Below, piece after piece: positions 8,340 to 19,495 of a DNA stretch of 64,000 bases. The notes under the pieces were generated by a model that did no database searches, was not told the DNA's origin, and saw only the letters and a list, made by a program, of their open reading frames with translations. The translations under genes were made by a program, and so were the position numbers. Every line of letters begins with the position of its first letter. The stretch's first letter is position 1. Source of the stretch: Agarophyton chilense (lineage: Eukaryota > Rhodophyta > Florideophyceae > Gracilariales > Gracilariaceae); NCBI GenBank assembly GCA_030374765.1, contig JARGXX010000113.1, positions 124,001 to 188,000 of the forward strand, given 5' to 3'.

Positions 8340-11300
8340 CTTTCGTTTATAAAATGAGTAGGCCCTTGATATTTTTGTGGTTTTAGATCGTTTGCCGTGA
8401 ACTGTTGATTTCCCATGAAAATTGGTGGAAATTCCATCGAACACTGTCCTGTCTTCAGAGCCACAGTCAGAGTGTTGCTTTGCTGTCGTGGGTGGACATG
8501 CCTACCGAAGCGTTTTCGAGTGTTATTTCCCCATGCCCTTCTTCTGTCATTTTATCTTTCCGCAAAGCTTCGACACAGTCTCTTGCAAAATCGCTAAATA
8601 CCCTTTCTGATATACACTTGAAACCGTTTTCAGCCTCGTCCGCTGTCAAGACTTTTACCACCACGTCGAAGTTAGAAGTGTCCATGTCTTTTCTTTAGTG
8701 GTTGTATTAGATTTTCCTCCGCAGTAACACAGAATTTGAAAACAACCGTTGTCGCGGTGAAATATAACCTTCTGTGGCAAGCTGACAAAAAGTAATGTAC
8801 CATTTCAAGAGCTGTTCACCTACTTCTTAAGTAGCATGTAAAACTGTCCGCCGGCAAACTGTGCGCGACAGGGCAGCACGAATTCTTCATAACGGTTGTT
8901 CTCGTCCTTCAGGAACATGCAACCGACGAATGCTAGTCTAAGACGAAAGACGCGTAACTAACCCGAAAAGTGAAGGAACACTCAGTGCTTTATCATGCGT
9001 ACAGGAAATGTGACATGTATTAATTTCGGCAAATGCAGCAATGAACAGGGGCTTGTGCTCTCCACATCTCAGTGAGGCAATGCGATTGAGTGAAGCATGC
9101 AAGAATGTCGAGCATTTTTCCCTCGCTATTCTCTCGCAAAAGCTGGACGAGAATAGAATTATGCTCGAACAACAACTATTACGGCATCACATCCTGCACC
9201 GACTCTGGAACAAGAGAACTAATTATTTCCATTGTGAGACATCAATTCACGATCTGAACAGAGAGCGACAGTGGTGTGACCAATCCGATAGAGATTGGAT
9301 TGCTTTGCCCGGATTCCATCCCGTAATGATTTGCAGGTGTTATCCTAAACTCCAATCCGAAGCCAATCTCTCTCCTGAGATCGCCATCAGATTGCAATAT
9401 CTTCTTGATAACGATATAGTTAGGACTCGTGGCTTGCAGCATTGAAAGATGCTGTATCAACACACATCTTTGCAACTCTATGTTTGAGTATTGTGGTGGA
9501 GAACGGTTGGATTGTTGAACGTGAATCTGATGTCGGCCCAGAAACCATCGGTTACCCCGTTGGGTTTCAATCTTGCAATCCAATGGGATATTGCTTGGAG
9601 AATGACCATCGAATTGTAATCCTGACGAAGATTCTGGGACTGCCATCAGATGGGAAACAAATCGATTGCAACACGCCCCTGGAAAGCGGAAGAGAAAGAG
9701 AGAAAGAGAATCGGAGCGAGCGGGCACTGTGTACCAAAAAGCAATGGGATATGCTTTCACCCAGTACAATAACAGGGGATTGTGAAAACTAACACGGGAC
9801 ACATCGATTACGTTTTCAAACTGAAAAAGAGAGCATTAAATGACAGTTCATGAAACAAACTTTAACTGAGATTAAGAGGGCGTTTGCGATGACCAGAAAT
9901 ACAGAGGTAAGATTGTAGTTTTCAGTCGCGCTTTGTTTCGTAACGCCAACTGATTGGGACTTGTAGAGGATTGTTCGACTCCAATTGGCGTTGACGAAGG
10001 TTACGTAAACAAAAACCAAAAGTTTTTGTTCTGACTGTTTCTGACCCAGAGTTGAAAAGAGACCTCCAACATTTTCATATTATGAATCATCAATATCCTA
10101 AACGAAGACTGAGACCAGCGCAAAAGATCTAAACTACATTGAGTTTCTACGACATGATGTGAGAAGGCGTATTGTGAGATCATATTCTTCAAAGGTTTCA
10201 GTGTTCCGCGAAGTAAGAGAAGTTGGCATAGCTAGGAAATCTGACGAGAGACTGTCCACATAAAAAACATGGGAAACATTAAACCACACTTCGCCTTCAA
10301 AATGTGAAGGCGTGTGTTCCTGCAATGGAACAACGTTGTGGATGAAGAACAAGTCCTCATTGATACCTTCGCGTATGAATTGTGTCAGATGACCTGAAGA
10401 AAATCTGAAGGAAGCCACGTTATGTACATAACGAAAGGTAAGTCCAATGATATGTGTTCCAGTCGTTCTTTTTTTGAAGGCTCGAAGCTCCGTTGCGCAG
10501 CTTCAAACACTATGGTCGTTGTAGTGCTCTAATGCAGAAGCGAAGGTCAGCAAAATGAGGAGCAGTAGAGATTGGCGTGCTACATCTTTACGGATCAGAT
10601 ACTTAGCTGTCAAAGACAAATAAGCGGAAAACGCGGACGCCGACGAAAAAATATTCGCTCCAGTGATGTGGACGCCTCAGGAAGGCGTTCAACGGGGTTA
10701 GCCAGAAAGCTACGCACTCCACACTAACAAAGGTGTCCACTTAGTCCCCTGCGGTTTGACCTTTGCATAATTTCTCCCTAGTCAGGGCAGAGGTGCTTTC
10801 AAAATTATGGAAGGAACCATTAAGGTAGCGAAACAGTTGGGATCGACCATGATGTGAGTCTGCGAGAGATTTTGTTTGCAGGTGGATGAGAAAAATATCT
10901 GACTGGTACATGAATTGCTTGTGATAATCATGAATGATTCTTAATTGTGTCAGCAGGATGCAACAGTTGTGGAAGCTGCTGTCATCGTGACAACTGCAGA
11001 ATTTTGCGTGGCTATCATAATCACACACACAACCTCATGGTGCACTAGAACACCATGCGTAGACAGCGATGATATCGGTAGGATGTACAACTGGAAACTT
11101 GCTTTCTCGTAGAAGTACACGTACTGCTTCTTCGGCAGACAACCACGACGCTTTGACTGACAGCAAGCGCACTTATCTTCAAACGTGCATTGGACGGTAC
11201 CGTGTACAGGTACATTTTGGCTGAAACAACTCCCGAGAGCGCAGCCACCCGAGACAAAAATGCGAGCTACGAAATGGTGCGCTCGAACCAACACCACCCT

Positions 11301-11630
11301 TGCGGTCGCCACAAGCATTTCAGAACATTTCAGACGATAAATCATAAACTCACGGAGATTTCGTCGTGGCCTGGATGAGAAAATGGACCAGGCGATAACA
11401 GATGCGTTCCAAAACTGTCACTCCTTTCGGTAGAGTCGTTTGTAATGCACGTGGCTGCTCGTTGGAGTCATTGGCTCTCGCGATGGAACGCACATCGTCA
11501 CAATCGTGAAACAATTTGCTTGCACAATGCAACTAACACAAATCACATAATGGGACAGTCAGCAACCCAATCGTTATTCTTGCTCACACTTTTCATTCTT
11601 GCCCCTCTGCATTCCGAACCTCACTAGCCC
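8340..11630. other. Gene-poor stretch with no confident gene
   Basis: Several open frames of 60-190 codons exist on both strands, for example 9041-9445 (plus, ATG start, 134 codons), 9242-9802 (minus) and 10134-10418 (minus, GTG start). None shows a motif I recognise. The 10134-10418 translation looks protein-like and could be an internal exon, but I could not place splice sites. The rest appears non-coding. Confidence 0.5.
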
Positions 11631-11632
11631 CA

Positions 11633-11638
11633 TATAAG
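11633..11638 (+). promoter_or_regulatory. TATA box upstream of the first acidic-family gene
   Basis: TATAAG lies about 104 bases before the ATG at 11741 in a CATATAAGAG context. The paralogue at 17.6 kb has a TATAAAAA box about 92 bases before its ATG. Confidence 0.5.
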
Positions 11639-11740
11639 AGCGGCTAGCATGGCGGCGCAACCCATCTGCTCAATCCAAGCACCAACAGTTCTTCCTCAAC
11701 GACACTCCCTCTTCCAATCTTCGACGCGCCCCCCAAAAAC

Positions 11741-12265
11741 ATGAACCACCATCGATCAGAAATGGCAAACAATAACCCTTGCGAAGTTGATCCTTTCTAC
11801 ACAAACCACTTTGATGCCAGCTTCCAAGACTCCAGTAAGGGCATCATCCCCAGTGACTTCACCTTTCGAACAGATGAGAGTTTGCAAGAAGCGCTGGAGG
11901 AATTGGAAGCCCTGAGGGCATGCATGCAACTGTTTGACAACGACGAACACATGCAGAAAGAGAGGCCAATCACATTTCAACAAACTTCAGAAGAGCTGAA
12001 ATGTTTTTCACCGCCGACATACGAACACAGTCAGAATGAACAAATATCGGATACGACAAGTCAGTATGGAAGTAACGATGGATATCATCATGGTTATCTC
12101 AGCTCAGAAGCGAACACATCTTTTGAAATGCCCCATACCCACTCACAAAGCTTTCAAAAGACGAGCACTATCAGCACAGTGTCTCAAACCACTGATGACC
12201 AGCATGCATTTCCAAAAGCTATCAGAGTGGAGGAACTGAGAAACAGAGAGCATTTTGATCAATGA
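11741..12265 (+). CDS. Unknown acidic protein, paralogue of the 17119-17637 gene
   Basis: 174 aa from ATG 11741, single exon. I do not recognise a known domain. It is rich in Ser, Glu, Asp, His and Gln, lacks membrane segments or a signal peptide, and appears largely disordered apart from a probable helix at residues 44-62 (TDESLQEALEELEALRAC). It clearly shares blocks with the protein at 17119-17637: IPSDF-F-TDE-LQ-A at residues 36-51, SQYGSND at 107-113, and SSEANTSFE at 121-129. The two are nearly equal in length (174 and 172 aa) and both have TATA boxes about 100 bp upstream. The conserved SQYGS box suggests a short docking or phosphorylation motif; this is inference. Confidence 0.65.
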   Translation: MNHHRSEMANNNPCEVDPFYTNHFDASFQDSSKGIIPSDFTFRTDESLQEALEELEALRACMQLFDNDEHMQKERPITFQQTSEELKCFSPPTYEHSQNEQISDTTSQYGSNDGYHHGYLSSEANTSFEMPHTHSQSFQKTSTISTVSQTTDDQHAFPKAIRVEELRNREHFDQ

Positions 12266-12664
12266 CACGGTTTGTGGATGCAAATTCGTCAGCACCATTA
12301 GCTGAACAAGGTTCCTGCACGCAAGGCTACGAACACTACGCGTGCCTCACTTCAAACAATGTGCTTCAGTATGGTTGTGAATACAAGTTCGTACAACATT
12401 TCGTCCTTCAAATATGGAGTCTGTATCATGACAGATGAAAGGCGGAATCATGAAGCCCATAGTGATCCAGGTCTGAAAACGATTCGAACTCGTTGTTGAG
12501 CGTCGCTTTAAGTCGAATTCACATGCATGTGGGTTGTAACTAGTCGCTTTCGCTACTGCACGGGTTTCTCTATTCCCATTCCGCTGTAATAACCACGGGA
12601 AGCACAGGTCCTTGTCGCGCGTGGAGCATTGCCGAATTCTTGCTTCCAATGCCCGTGTTCAAGG
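12266..12664. other. Intergenic region between convergent genes
   Basis: This stretch holds the 3' flanks of the acidic-family gene and RRP40. The portion from about 12565 has a diverged copy beside the RRP40 pseudogene near 42.43 kb. No gene is seen. Confidence 0.6.
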
Positions 12665-13402
12665 TTAAGTAAACAGTTTTCTAACAAAGTTGGTCCATTC
12701 CTCAGCTTGCATCTCATCAGCCTTCTTGAGAGCAAGGGAAAGTAGCATTGTATGCTCCACTCTCCCTGCTTGCACCCATATCCTGCCATTCACTCCCACG
12801 GCGCTTTGGAATGGAACGTGCCCAAGCATCCTCAAAACGTTTTCGTCTCGAACAAGAGTTCTTGTCATCCCCAGTGACACCCGAATAATTGTTCCACCTT
12901 TTAGTTCCCCATACAAGGTTTCGCCCCCAGACCAGCTCTTCGCACTTCCCGGTTCTATGCATGACACCTCGGTTTCCATGTTCTTCGAGGCCTTGATAAC
13001 ACGACAATAAACCAATGAACCAATGGCTAGGTTAGGTCTGTTCTTCTTCGTGGCGCCTTCAAAGGCAAGCATTGACAACGTAGCTGTGTCGGTTGCATTA
13101 ATATCAAGCCTGTACTCTTCTCCAAATCTATCCTGCACAATGCCGATGACCGGGTCTTCTTGAGCTGGAACATATCGCTTTTGATTGTTCGCGACCCACA
13201 GCTTGTTCCGATTGGAATCGTACCGCACGAAACCGGCTTTACTCGCCAAAATCTCAGAGTTCTTCTGAGTGACCCCGCCTCCGACTCGAATCACGGCTTG
13301 AGCTGCTTCTGGAGAGTTCAAGATAGTTGCCATTTTATCTCCAGGTAGAACCAGTGATCCTGAATCGCTCTTTAGTCTCAGGCCTAGAGAAGGGTTAGAC
13401 AT
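12665..13402 (-). CDS. RRP40: Exosome complex component RRP40
   Basis: 245 aa from ATG 13402, single exon. Human EXOSC3 and yeast Rrp40 are of similar length. RRP40 is one of the three cap subunits (S1 plus KH) of the RNA exosome, binding RNA for 3'-5' decay and processing of rRNA, snRNA and mRNA in nucleus and cytoplasm. Visible features are an N-terminal region with LVLPGDK and GGGV, then an S1-like strand set starting at YVPAQEDPVIGIV (about residues 78-150). A C-terminal KH region carries the family's G-x-NG motif as GVNGRIWVQAG near residue 208. A broken second copy lies at 42.48-43.18 kb. Confidence 0.88.
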   Translation of the reverse strand: MSNPSLGLRLKSDSGSLVLPGDKMATILNSPEAAQAVIRVGGGVTQKNSEILASKAGFVRYDSNRNKLWVANNQKRYVPAQEDPVIGIVQDRFGEEYRLDINATDTATLSMLAFEGATKKNRPNLAIGSLVYCRVIKASKNMETEVSCIEPGSAKSWSGGETLYGELKGGTIIRVSLGMTRTLVRDENVLRMLGHVPFQSAVGVNGRIWVQAGRVEHTMLLSLALKKADEMQAEEWTNFVRKLFT

Positions 13403-14815
13403 TTTCTATCCTACGAGCTCTGACGAACGCAAAAAAGGTTATTATCCATTCGCCTGAAGCTATGGAGACCCTATGTTCTATGGACACAGCTCTGTTGAAC
13501 CGCTGCGCACAGTTTCGTATCCCACACTGCACACGTGAATGATTTTTTAACGGGGCAATAGCAGGGAAGATTTTCTCCAAATTGTTGAAAACTTTCATAG
13601 ACGCGATTCGGAGTTCGATGTAGGGTTCATGTTGATACCGCAACAACCCTCTAGCCACTTTGGAGCTGGAAGACAGTCTTCACTCTATTTCCTGGCCGAC
13701 GAACGCTTTCGCTCTAAACTATGGAGCCCCCTCCCCCGCCCCGGGCGCTGATTGGGGGAAAGTGAAATAGGTAAGAGTTAGATTGCTATCGTTGTACCCT
13801 TCGTATACGTCACAGTACGAAATGATCAAAGCTTGAATGTGTTCCCAACTCGAGTACTACCACGATTCTTGGCATACATATCCGCAACAAGGGCGTCGGT
13901 AGTAATTTTCTGATTGTAGCTCTAGACAGAATAAATCTCTACGCCAAGGGGTTTCAGTCCCTCCTTCCTGTCCTTATACCGAATGCGTTACGATGGGCGC
14001 TTGTGAGTTCACGGACAATTGTACGCGCTACAGCGGTACCAGGTAGTCGTTCATCTCAGATTTACGATCGTCTTGAGAAGGGAATGCCAATCGCTTTCCT
14101 TCTTTTCAAGGGAAGCATGGAGCGGTTCGAAATTTGTTCCATGGGTGCTACCTATTCGATCGCATGAGGCTCCATCGAGAAGTCGAGATAGGCATTGTTT
14201 ATATCTGGAAAATGAAGCTGGTTCACTTCGGCCTTCTGCCCACTTTCCAGATGTGGTTCTACTAGATGGAGGGAGTCAATCCAATTCGAGCTAAAAAAGA
14301 AGGAAACTGTGCGTAAGATGGGAAGCAAGTATTTCGTAGCACTGCACATGACCCTGCAGGTAATGAAGAGGAGGAAATCATGGCATGTTTTCTATTGCAA
14401 AAGAACGTAACATATTCACTACATGTGTGGAACCGAGCGGGCTGGCAGCTGCTGCATGCGTGCGACTCATTCCAGGGAAGGTTTGCGTTTAGATTCGCAG
14501 ATTAGATGGCTATGGTGACAATGTGCAAAACATGACTCCTGCATACAACAAAAGTCAATCTCAGGAAACACACAACTTTTTTATTGCAGCTTTTTCAGCA
14601 AAGAAGCGAAGCAAATGACCCTCAAGCTATGTTTGATATATAGAGACAAGACTCAATTCGATACGTCTGTTTCAGCGCGGATTAGAAGCGTATGGGAAAT
14701 GTTACGCACGCCGGAGCCACTTTTCTCATACTAACACTGCTCCAAGAGTTTGTGCCTCCGACCTCGTTACCACACCCAGCGTTCATAGCGAATCAGACGA
14801 CTGCCATAAGGATAC
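13403..14815. other. Intergenic, no gene recognised
   Basis: Only short frames without motifs are present, several lacking ATG starts. The RRP40 promoter should lie in the first few hundred bases. Confidence 0.5.
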
Positions 14816-15500
14816 ATCTCTCAGGCACTCGTGATTACCAGTCGCATGACAACAGCGTGCGGGTGTGGAGCGGGAGCGACGTCAAGCAGCTGTGCATCTC
14901 TGGACACGAAAGTGCTCTCTAGAGACGAAGATGATGTGCTTTGCCGGCCTTCTGTGTAGATTGGCTGCATTTGGCTCGGCTTCCCTATTAGAAGCTCACG
15001 CTTCACACTCTCGTACATACTCTCAGAGTATGCATGTGAGTGTGGAGCGTGAGCGACAAATAACTAGGCGTGCTCGCTGGACACGGAAAACGGGAATGAT
15101 ACGTTGTGTCATGCGTGGCGCGAACGCGCGTAAGCTGCGAATCGTGTAACAAAACCGTGGGGGTGTGGAGCGTGGGCGACGGCAAGCAGCTGAGCGTCCT
15201 CTCTGCACATGAAGATAGTGTGATTTGCGTGGCAAGAAGCGCAGATGGGATGTTGGTGGCTCAAGATCATACAATAAAACCATAACGGTATGTACCGTGA
15301 ATAAGTCAAACAGCCCCACTTGCTCTGTGTACATGAATGGTGTGTCGACGGGCGGACTCAAAGCGAAGACTGGACGCACGCGCCGCCGAGAACGAACGGA
15401 TCAAACGACAGTACCGTGCGGATGTACAGTGTCACTCGAGGCCGTGTCCATAGCCGACTCTGTCACGCATGGTACCACTTATTTCCATTGCGGTCTGCTA
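14816..15500 (+). pseudogene. Decayed WD40-repeat gene
   Basis: Scattered across frames are WD40 strand motifs: DNSVRVWSGSDVKQLCISGHES near 14845 (given in parts, spanning two adjacent motifs), VGVWSVGDGKQLSVLSAHED near 15165, and DSTVRMYSV near 15408. The phrase GTGTGGAGCG recurs near 14861, 15040 and 15166; the last two are 126 bp apart, exactly one 42-residue WD repeat. Stops and frameshifts separate the repeats, so no propeller can be made. The near-identical repeats resemble the rapidly evolving WD arrays of NACHT/HET-type proteins, but no such domain is seen upstream. Confidence 0.65.
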
Positions 15501-15559
15501 CCTTCGATATCAAGAACATGAACAGCATTTCCTTGACGATGGCAGTGCGGTAAGACGTA

Positions 15560-17118
15560 AAACTGCGTATGGCTTTCCGTGTGAACTACGCCACATATCT
15601 CGTCAGAATAACACACGAGAGACGAAGAAAAACGTCCTCAACTCGGTGACATAAATTCGGTCAGAGATCTGGGGCAGCGTTTTGCGGTAGACAATCGAAA
15701 ATGATAGATCAACAGAGGTACAAGCGTTCTGGTATCCCTGTTGGGCTTGGACGTCCCAGATGGACGACCAAGCCCCCCAACTCAAAGGATAGTTGTTGCT
15801 CGCTGTGTCAAAGCGTTTAGCAGTTGCGAGATGCAGTAATCCCTGCAGAGGGTGTTCTAGCGTAACAGCGGGAAGCGATCTGCGTCAGCAGCATGGGGCC
15901 TCTCATTCGTTTTACACTTTCTTGACAAAAAACGTTCCCAGAAAACCTCCAATTCTCGGGGGTCTTGGACTCTAAAAACATTCCTTACCTTTGTATCTAC
16001 CGATTCTACAAAGTATTAGTCTTTTTTTTCGCGTCTTGTTTGATGGTTTGGTTCTTCCAAATCAAGGATAAACCCTTGGGTTCTCCATGACAAGGAAGGT
16101 CGAGGCGGGCTGCCTGAAGTTGAGGATTATTCTAGCCTACGGTCTGAGAATTTGATCCCTTGTAGACAGTCGGTGGCCTCAGATGGCCACAGAAGCGGCA
16201 CAAACAAGAAGAGGCGAAGCACCGAATCTGGTCGTCTCTCGCTCTGGCTTCAGATTGCTCACTATCTCGAGCAGATCGGTTCTAACTATGTAAGCCTTCG
16301 GTAAAATTGTCAGATGCTTAGCCTGATTGCCCTCACAAGAAACTGAGTAAGCGTGTGAAGCCGACTCTGTACCCATTGGTTTTTCATTGAAGCAATTGTC
16401 CGATACTGTCATCATGTTGAGGTTGAAGGTATAAGCTTGTAATTGAAGCACAATTTCCGTGTTTGTTACCTTTGAAATGTAGCAGTGTTGATCTAGTGAA
16501 AGTACGGTTCTAGAGCTGGAAATTCCGTGCTTCAGCTCCGGCTCTTTTGTTTCAAGTGCTATCGCTTTGAATTTGAATCCTCTCGAACACATCAATGGGG
16601 GTAGGAAATAATTTGCTCACATGCGAAAGTCATCTCGGGCAGCTTTCATGGTGATTTTCGAACTGTCGCTGGCAACAGGTGTCGAAGCTCAAGCTCAGTG
16701 ACGGAGCCAACTGTGTGTCAAACTCCCTTTTCGCTGCAATGTTCGACGGCATCGCTTTCATGACACAGAGTAGAAAGAGATGGCTCAATTTCTTTTTTTT
16801 GCACGTCTCGATGACGATTACAGTTTCACGCAAGTTATCAAATGAGGTATTTTCGAACTGCAGGGTCCAGTTCACTTGACCGGTCAAGCAACGTTGTGGC
16901 TAACATATTCCGCAAATACGTAGAACACTGCCATATGAGGCGCAAGCTCTGTTTTTATACGCCTTACAACGGGAAGCAGTATCCCTTTAGGTATACTGGG
17001 AACAGTACGTAATCGGGGTTATGTCATTATCGGAGTGGAAGAGTGCTTCATCGCTCCAACAGAATGCTATACTATAATACTTCGAGACACAATGTTTCCT
17101 GCCAAAATGCGTCAGTAC
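15560..17118. other. Unassigned region with possible minus-strand exons
   Basis: Minus-strand frames at 16179-16592 (137 codons from ATG 16592) and 16630-16887 look protein-like. A TATAAAAA-type box lies near 16950 on the same strand, so an interrupted gene running from about 16940 to 16180 is possible. I could not identify a family or fix the splice sites. From 15560 to 16170 I see nothing. Confidence 0.3.
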
Positions 17119-17637
17119 TCAAGCGGTTGTTGTGTCATTCACTTCTGTAATATCTCCTCCGGGCGGGAGTTGTTCATTTGGAATGTCATTCATGTCTGAA
17201 AATGGGCTTTTGGTTCGAATATTCTCCATTTCGTCTTCAAATTCATAACTTGCTCCAGACTCTGAGCACATGTAACTATCGAAGCAAGAATCGTCGCTGC
17301 CATATTGACTGGAACCAAGACCTTTTGATTGCTCACTTTCGTTAAAATTCTGTGAAGTAGGTTCAATAGAGTCTTCGAATGATTCGGATGCTTGTCTAAA
17401 TGCTTCACGCAGTTCGTTTCTCTCATCGATCGGAAGCTCGTTAAAGGCTGATTTCATAGACTCTATAGCTTGTTGCAAGACTTCATCGGTTGCAAACCTG
17501 AACTCGTCAGATATAGCGCCCGGGCCAATTTCATCAAAGCATGTATTCAACACGTTAGTACAACCAGCAGACGGGTCGAAGCGACTTTCATCAGTGCTCG
17601 ACGTTTGTTGGTCTTTCGATCTTGTTGTCGATTCCAT
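17119..17637 (-). CDS. Unknown acidic protein, paralogue of the 11741-12265 gene
   Basis: 172 aa from ATG 17637, single exon, no known domain recognised. The composition is acidic and Ser-rich, without signal peptide or membrane segments. Blocks shared with the protein at 11741-12265 are ISDEF-F-TDEVLQQA at residues 42-57, SQYGSDD at 110-116, and CSESGASYE at 124-132. The region between blocks one and two (residues 58-90) is predicted helical with many Glu and Arg. The gene is inverted relative to its paralogue and about 4.9 kb away, with RRP40 and WD40 debris between. A TATA box at 17729-17736 supports transcription. This looks like a lineage-restricted family; the function is unknown. Confidence 0.65.
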   Translation of the reverse strand: MESTTRSKDQQTSSTDESRFDPSAGCTNVLNTCFDEIGPGAISDEFRFATDEVLQQAIESMKSAFNELPIDERNELREAFRQASESFEDSIEPTSQNFNESEQSKGLGSSQYGSDDSCFDSYMCSESGASYEFEDEMENIRTKSPFSDMNDIPNEQLPPGGDITEVNDTTTA

Positions 17638-17728
17638 TGAGTACAGTCGAGGGAATTCACAGATGTCGAAGTGGAGATAACGGAATCCATGGCGATGATT
17701 CCTGGTTGTCTGACTGCGGCGACGCTCG

Positions 17729-17736
17729 TTTTTATA
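17729..17736 (-). promoter_or_regulatory. TATA box of the second acidic-family gene
   Basis: On the minus strand TATAAAAA lies about 92 bases before the ATG at 17637. Confidence 0.55.
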
Positions 17737-18186
17737 CTCGAAGCAAGTCTAGGAGAGTAGACTGAATTTGTTCAAATGAGCACCGGGGAGCTGAGATTTT
17801 CAATGTATGAGTCGAGTATCAAGGAGAATGACTTTAAATGCAAGGCGTAAAAACTGTATTGTACACAAAAGGCGAGTGTCCAGAGAGTCCCATTTCCGAG
17901 AGGAAATGATTTTTTGAACCTACCCGTGAGACAGAACTCGAATCCTTTCCCAGAAAGACGTGTGACCCCAGATAGCACATGGACAAGCCCACTGGGCTTA
18001 TCATACTTTACATTTTTCTAAGCCACAGCCTCTACTAGGAGCTTGAATTTGCCGGATCCATTTCATCAGGAGTTATCGACGAGGAAGTGAAATATGATGT
18101 CGATAGTGCACGGCTGTTGTTCAGATGATTTAAGGTTGAGCACTTTTGAATTGCTACTATTACGGCATGGAAGGTGAGTGCATTAA

Positions 18187-18597
18187 ATGCCCAAAGCCTT
18201 CACCGGGATATCCAGTAGACGTTTTTATTGTGTAAGTTTCCATCTTTCGGATGATTTGCCACGCCCATCCTCTGGTAATTCCCGAATTAAATGTGTTCTA
18301 AGCCAGTGGTCAATTAAGGTTGAAGATGGGAGCGTATTCATCAGGGAGGAGCTGTATTTCTATCATTTCACAGAAGGCTATCGCTCATAAACAAATGAGG
18401 TGGATGGGAGTGAGTGTCTTCAACAAGAACTCTCTATGCCGTGTAATTCGACTCGAGGCCTGATTTGTGAACAATATGCTGCGATCAGCATTGCGTATCC
18501 GGAAGAAGAGTCGGTCGTTTACCCACTGGCAGAATATATTTCGCCGCAGCTCATGCAGACAGTGACATGGAACACGTCAACCCCCAAGTGTTCCTGA
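18187..18597 (+). pseudogene. Possible broken gene with one in-frame stop
   Basis: Two consecutive open segments (18187-18390 and 18391-18597) lie in the same frame and are separated only by a TAA at 18388-18390. Neither has a recognised motif. This could be a recently inactivated gene, an exon pair, or chance. The surrounding 17638-18889 stretch otherwise shows nothing I can identify. Confidence 0.25.
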
Positions 18598-18889
18598 AGT
18601 TTACAGAGTAGAAGAGTTGAGACGAAGCTCAATTTGGAACAATTTTTTTCCCCTTGTTCATGGAAGTTGTTCGTGGAAATGGATTGCGAATGAGTCTACC
18701 GCAGGTTCCATGTCGATTGTCTAAAGGTATGTCACTAATAAATATACCAAATCTTTAAAGAGAAAGACCCATCAGCAATATGATTGAAGTAGGGAAGGCC
18801 TCAAGTACTACGCAGCATGGCATGAAATCATTTTCGCAGGCGTATGTAATGCTGTTTACCTGAAATAGCAAGTGGGAGGAAAAGCGATC

Positions 18890-19495
18890 TCAATCTTGGT
18901 ATACAGCTCGTCGTCTTCTGATGCCTGGATTGTCTGCCTGGGGTCCGAACTGGCCATCAAAAATATGATACAAAGCAGAAACAGCAGCAAGCGAGCTCGC
19001 AGCGCCAGCACTAATGTAAAACGAACCCGACTTCAATCCAACAAGCGATCCCGCCACGACACCGCCAATAACACTATTCCACATGTCATCGCGATCGCGA
19101 ACGCCCCGCGCGAAGTTTCCCGTAGCAAGATAGACGGCTCCCAATCCAGAATAAATCGCAGTGGCAGATACAAGCATCGAAAGAGGCTATCACAATGACA
19201 GGAGCGTGAGCAAATTTGCAGCGTACACACTATGTGTTCTGCTTGAGTCAGAAGACAAAATACGTACCATGGAACGAGAAGCGCGAACGGCTGTTGCAGC
19301 AAGCGAGCCAGCAGAAGTGGCGGGCTTTGCGGCGGTGGCTGGAGATTGGCGTGCGGGGGTCGGGGCTGCCGCAATTGCAGTGGTTGAGGGTGCATCGCCG
19401 TAAAGAAAGGCGCGAACGGATCCTACGGCAAAGCCGAAGACCGCACCGGAGGTAGCGCCTTCCTTGGCGGCGTCTAACACGCCTTGGTCGGTCAT
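18890..19495 (-). CDS. TIM17/TIM22/TIM23-family protein, two exons
   Basis: Model: exon 1 19495-19268 (76 codons from ATG 19495), intron 19267-19187 (81 bp, GTACGT...TAG), exon 2 19186-18890. The product is 174 aa. It has the family's glycine-rich hydrophobic segments: residues 12-31 (GATSGAVFGFAVGSVRAF), an Ala/Pro-rich insert at 35-75, then three more around LVSATAIYSGLGAVYLATG, WNSVIGGVVAGSLVGLKSG and ISAGAASSLAAVSALYHIF. A basic-plus-DD motif, RGVRDRDDMWN, lies in the third loop as in TIM17-like domains. Members act in inner-membrane protein import or as complex I subunit B14.7 (NDUFA11); I cannot separate these. The exon junction is in phase 0 and restores one continuous domain. Confidence 0.72.

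Noticed and set aside
9242..9802. 186-codon minus-strand frame
   Set aside because: No motif, no supporting promoter or partner, and an overlapping plus-strand frame of similar quality; not enough to call a gene.
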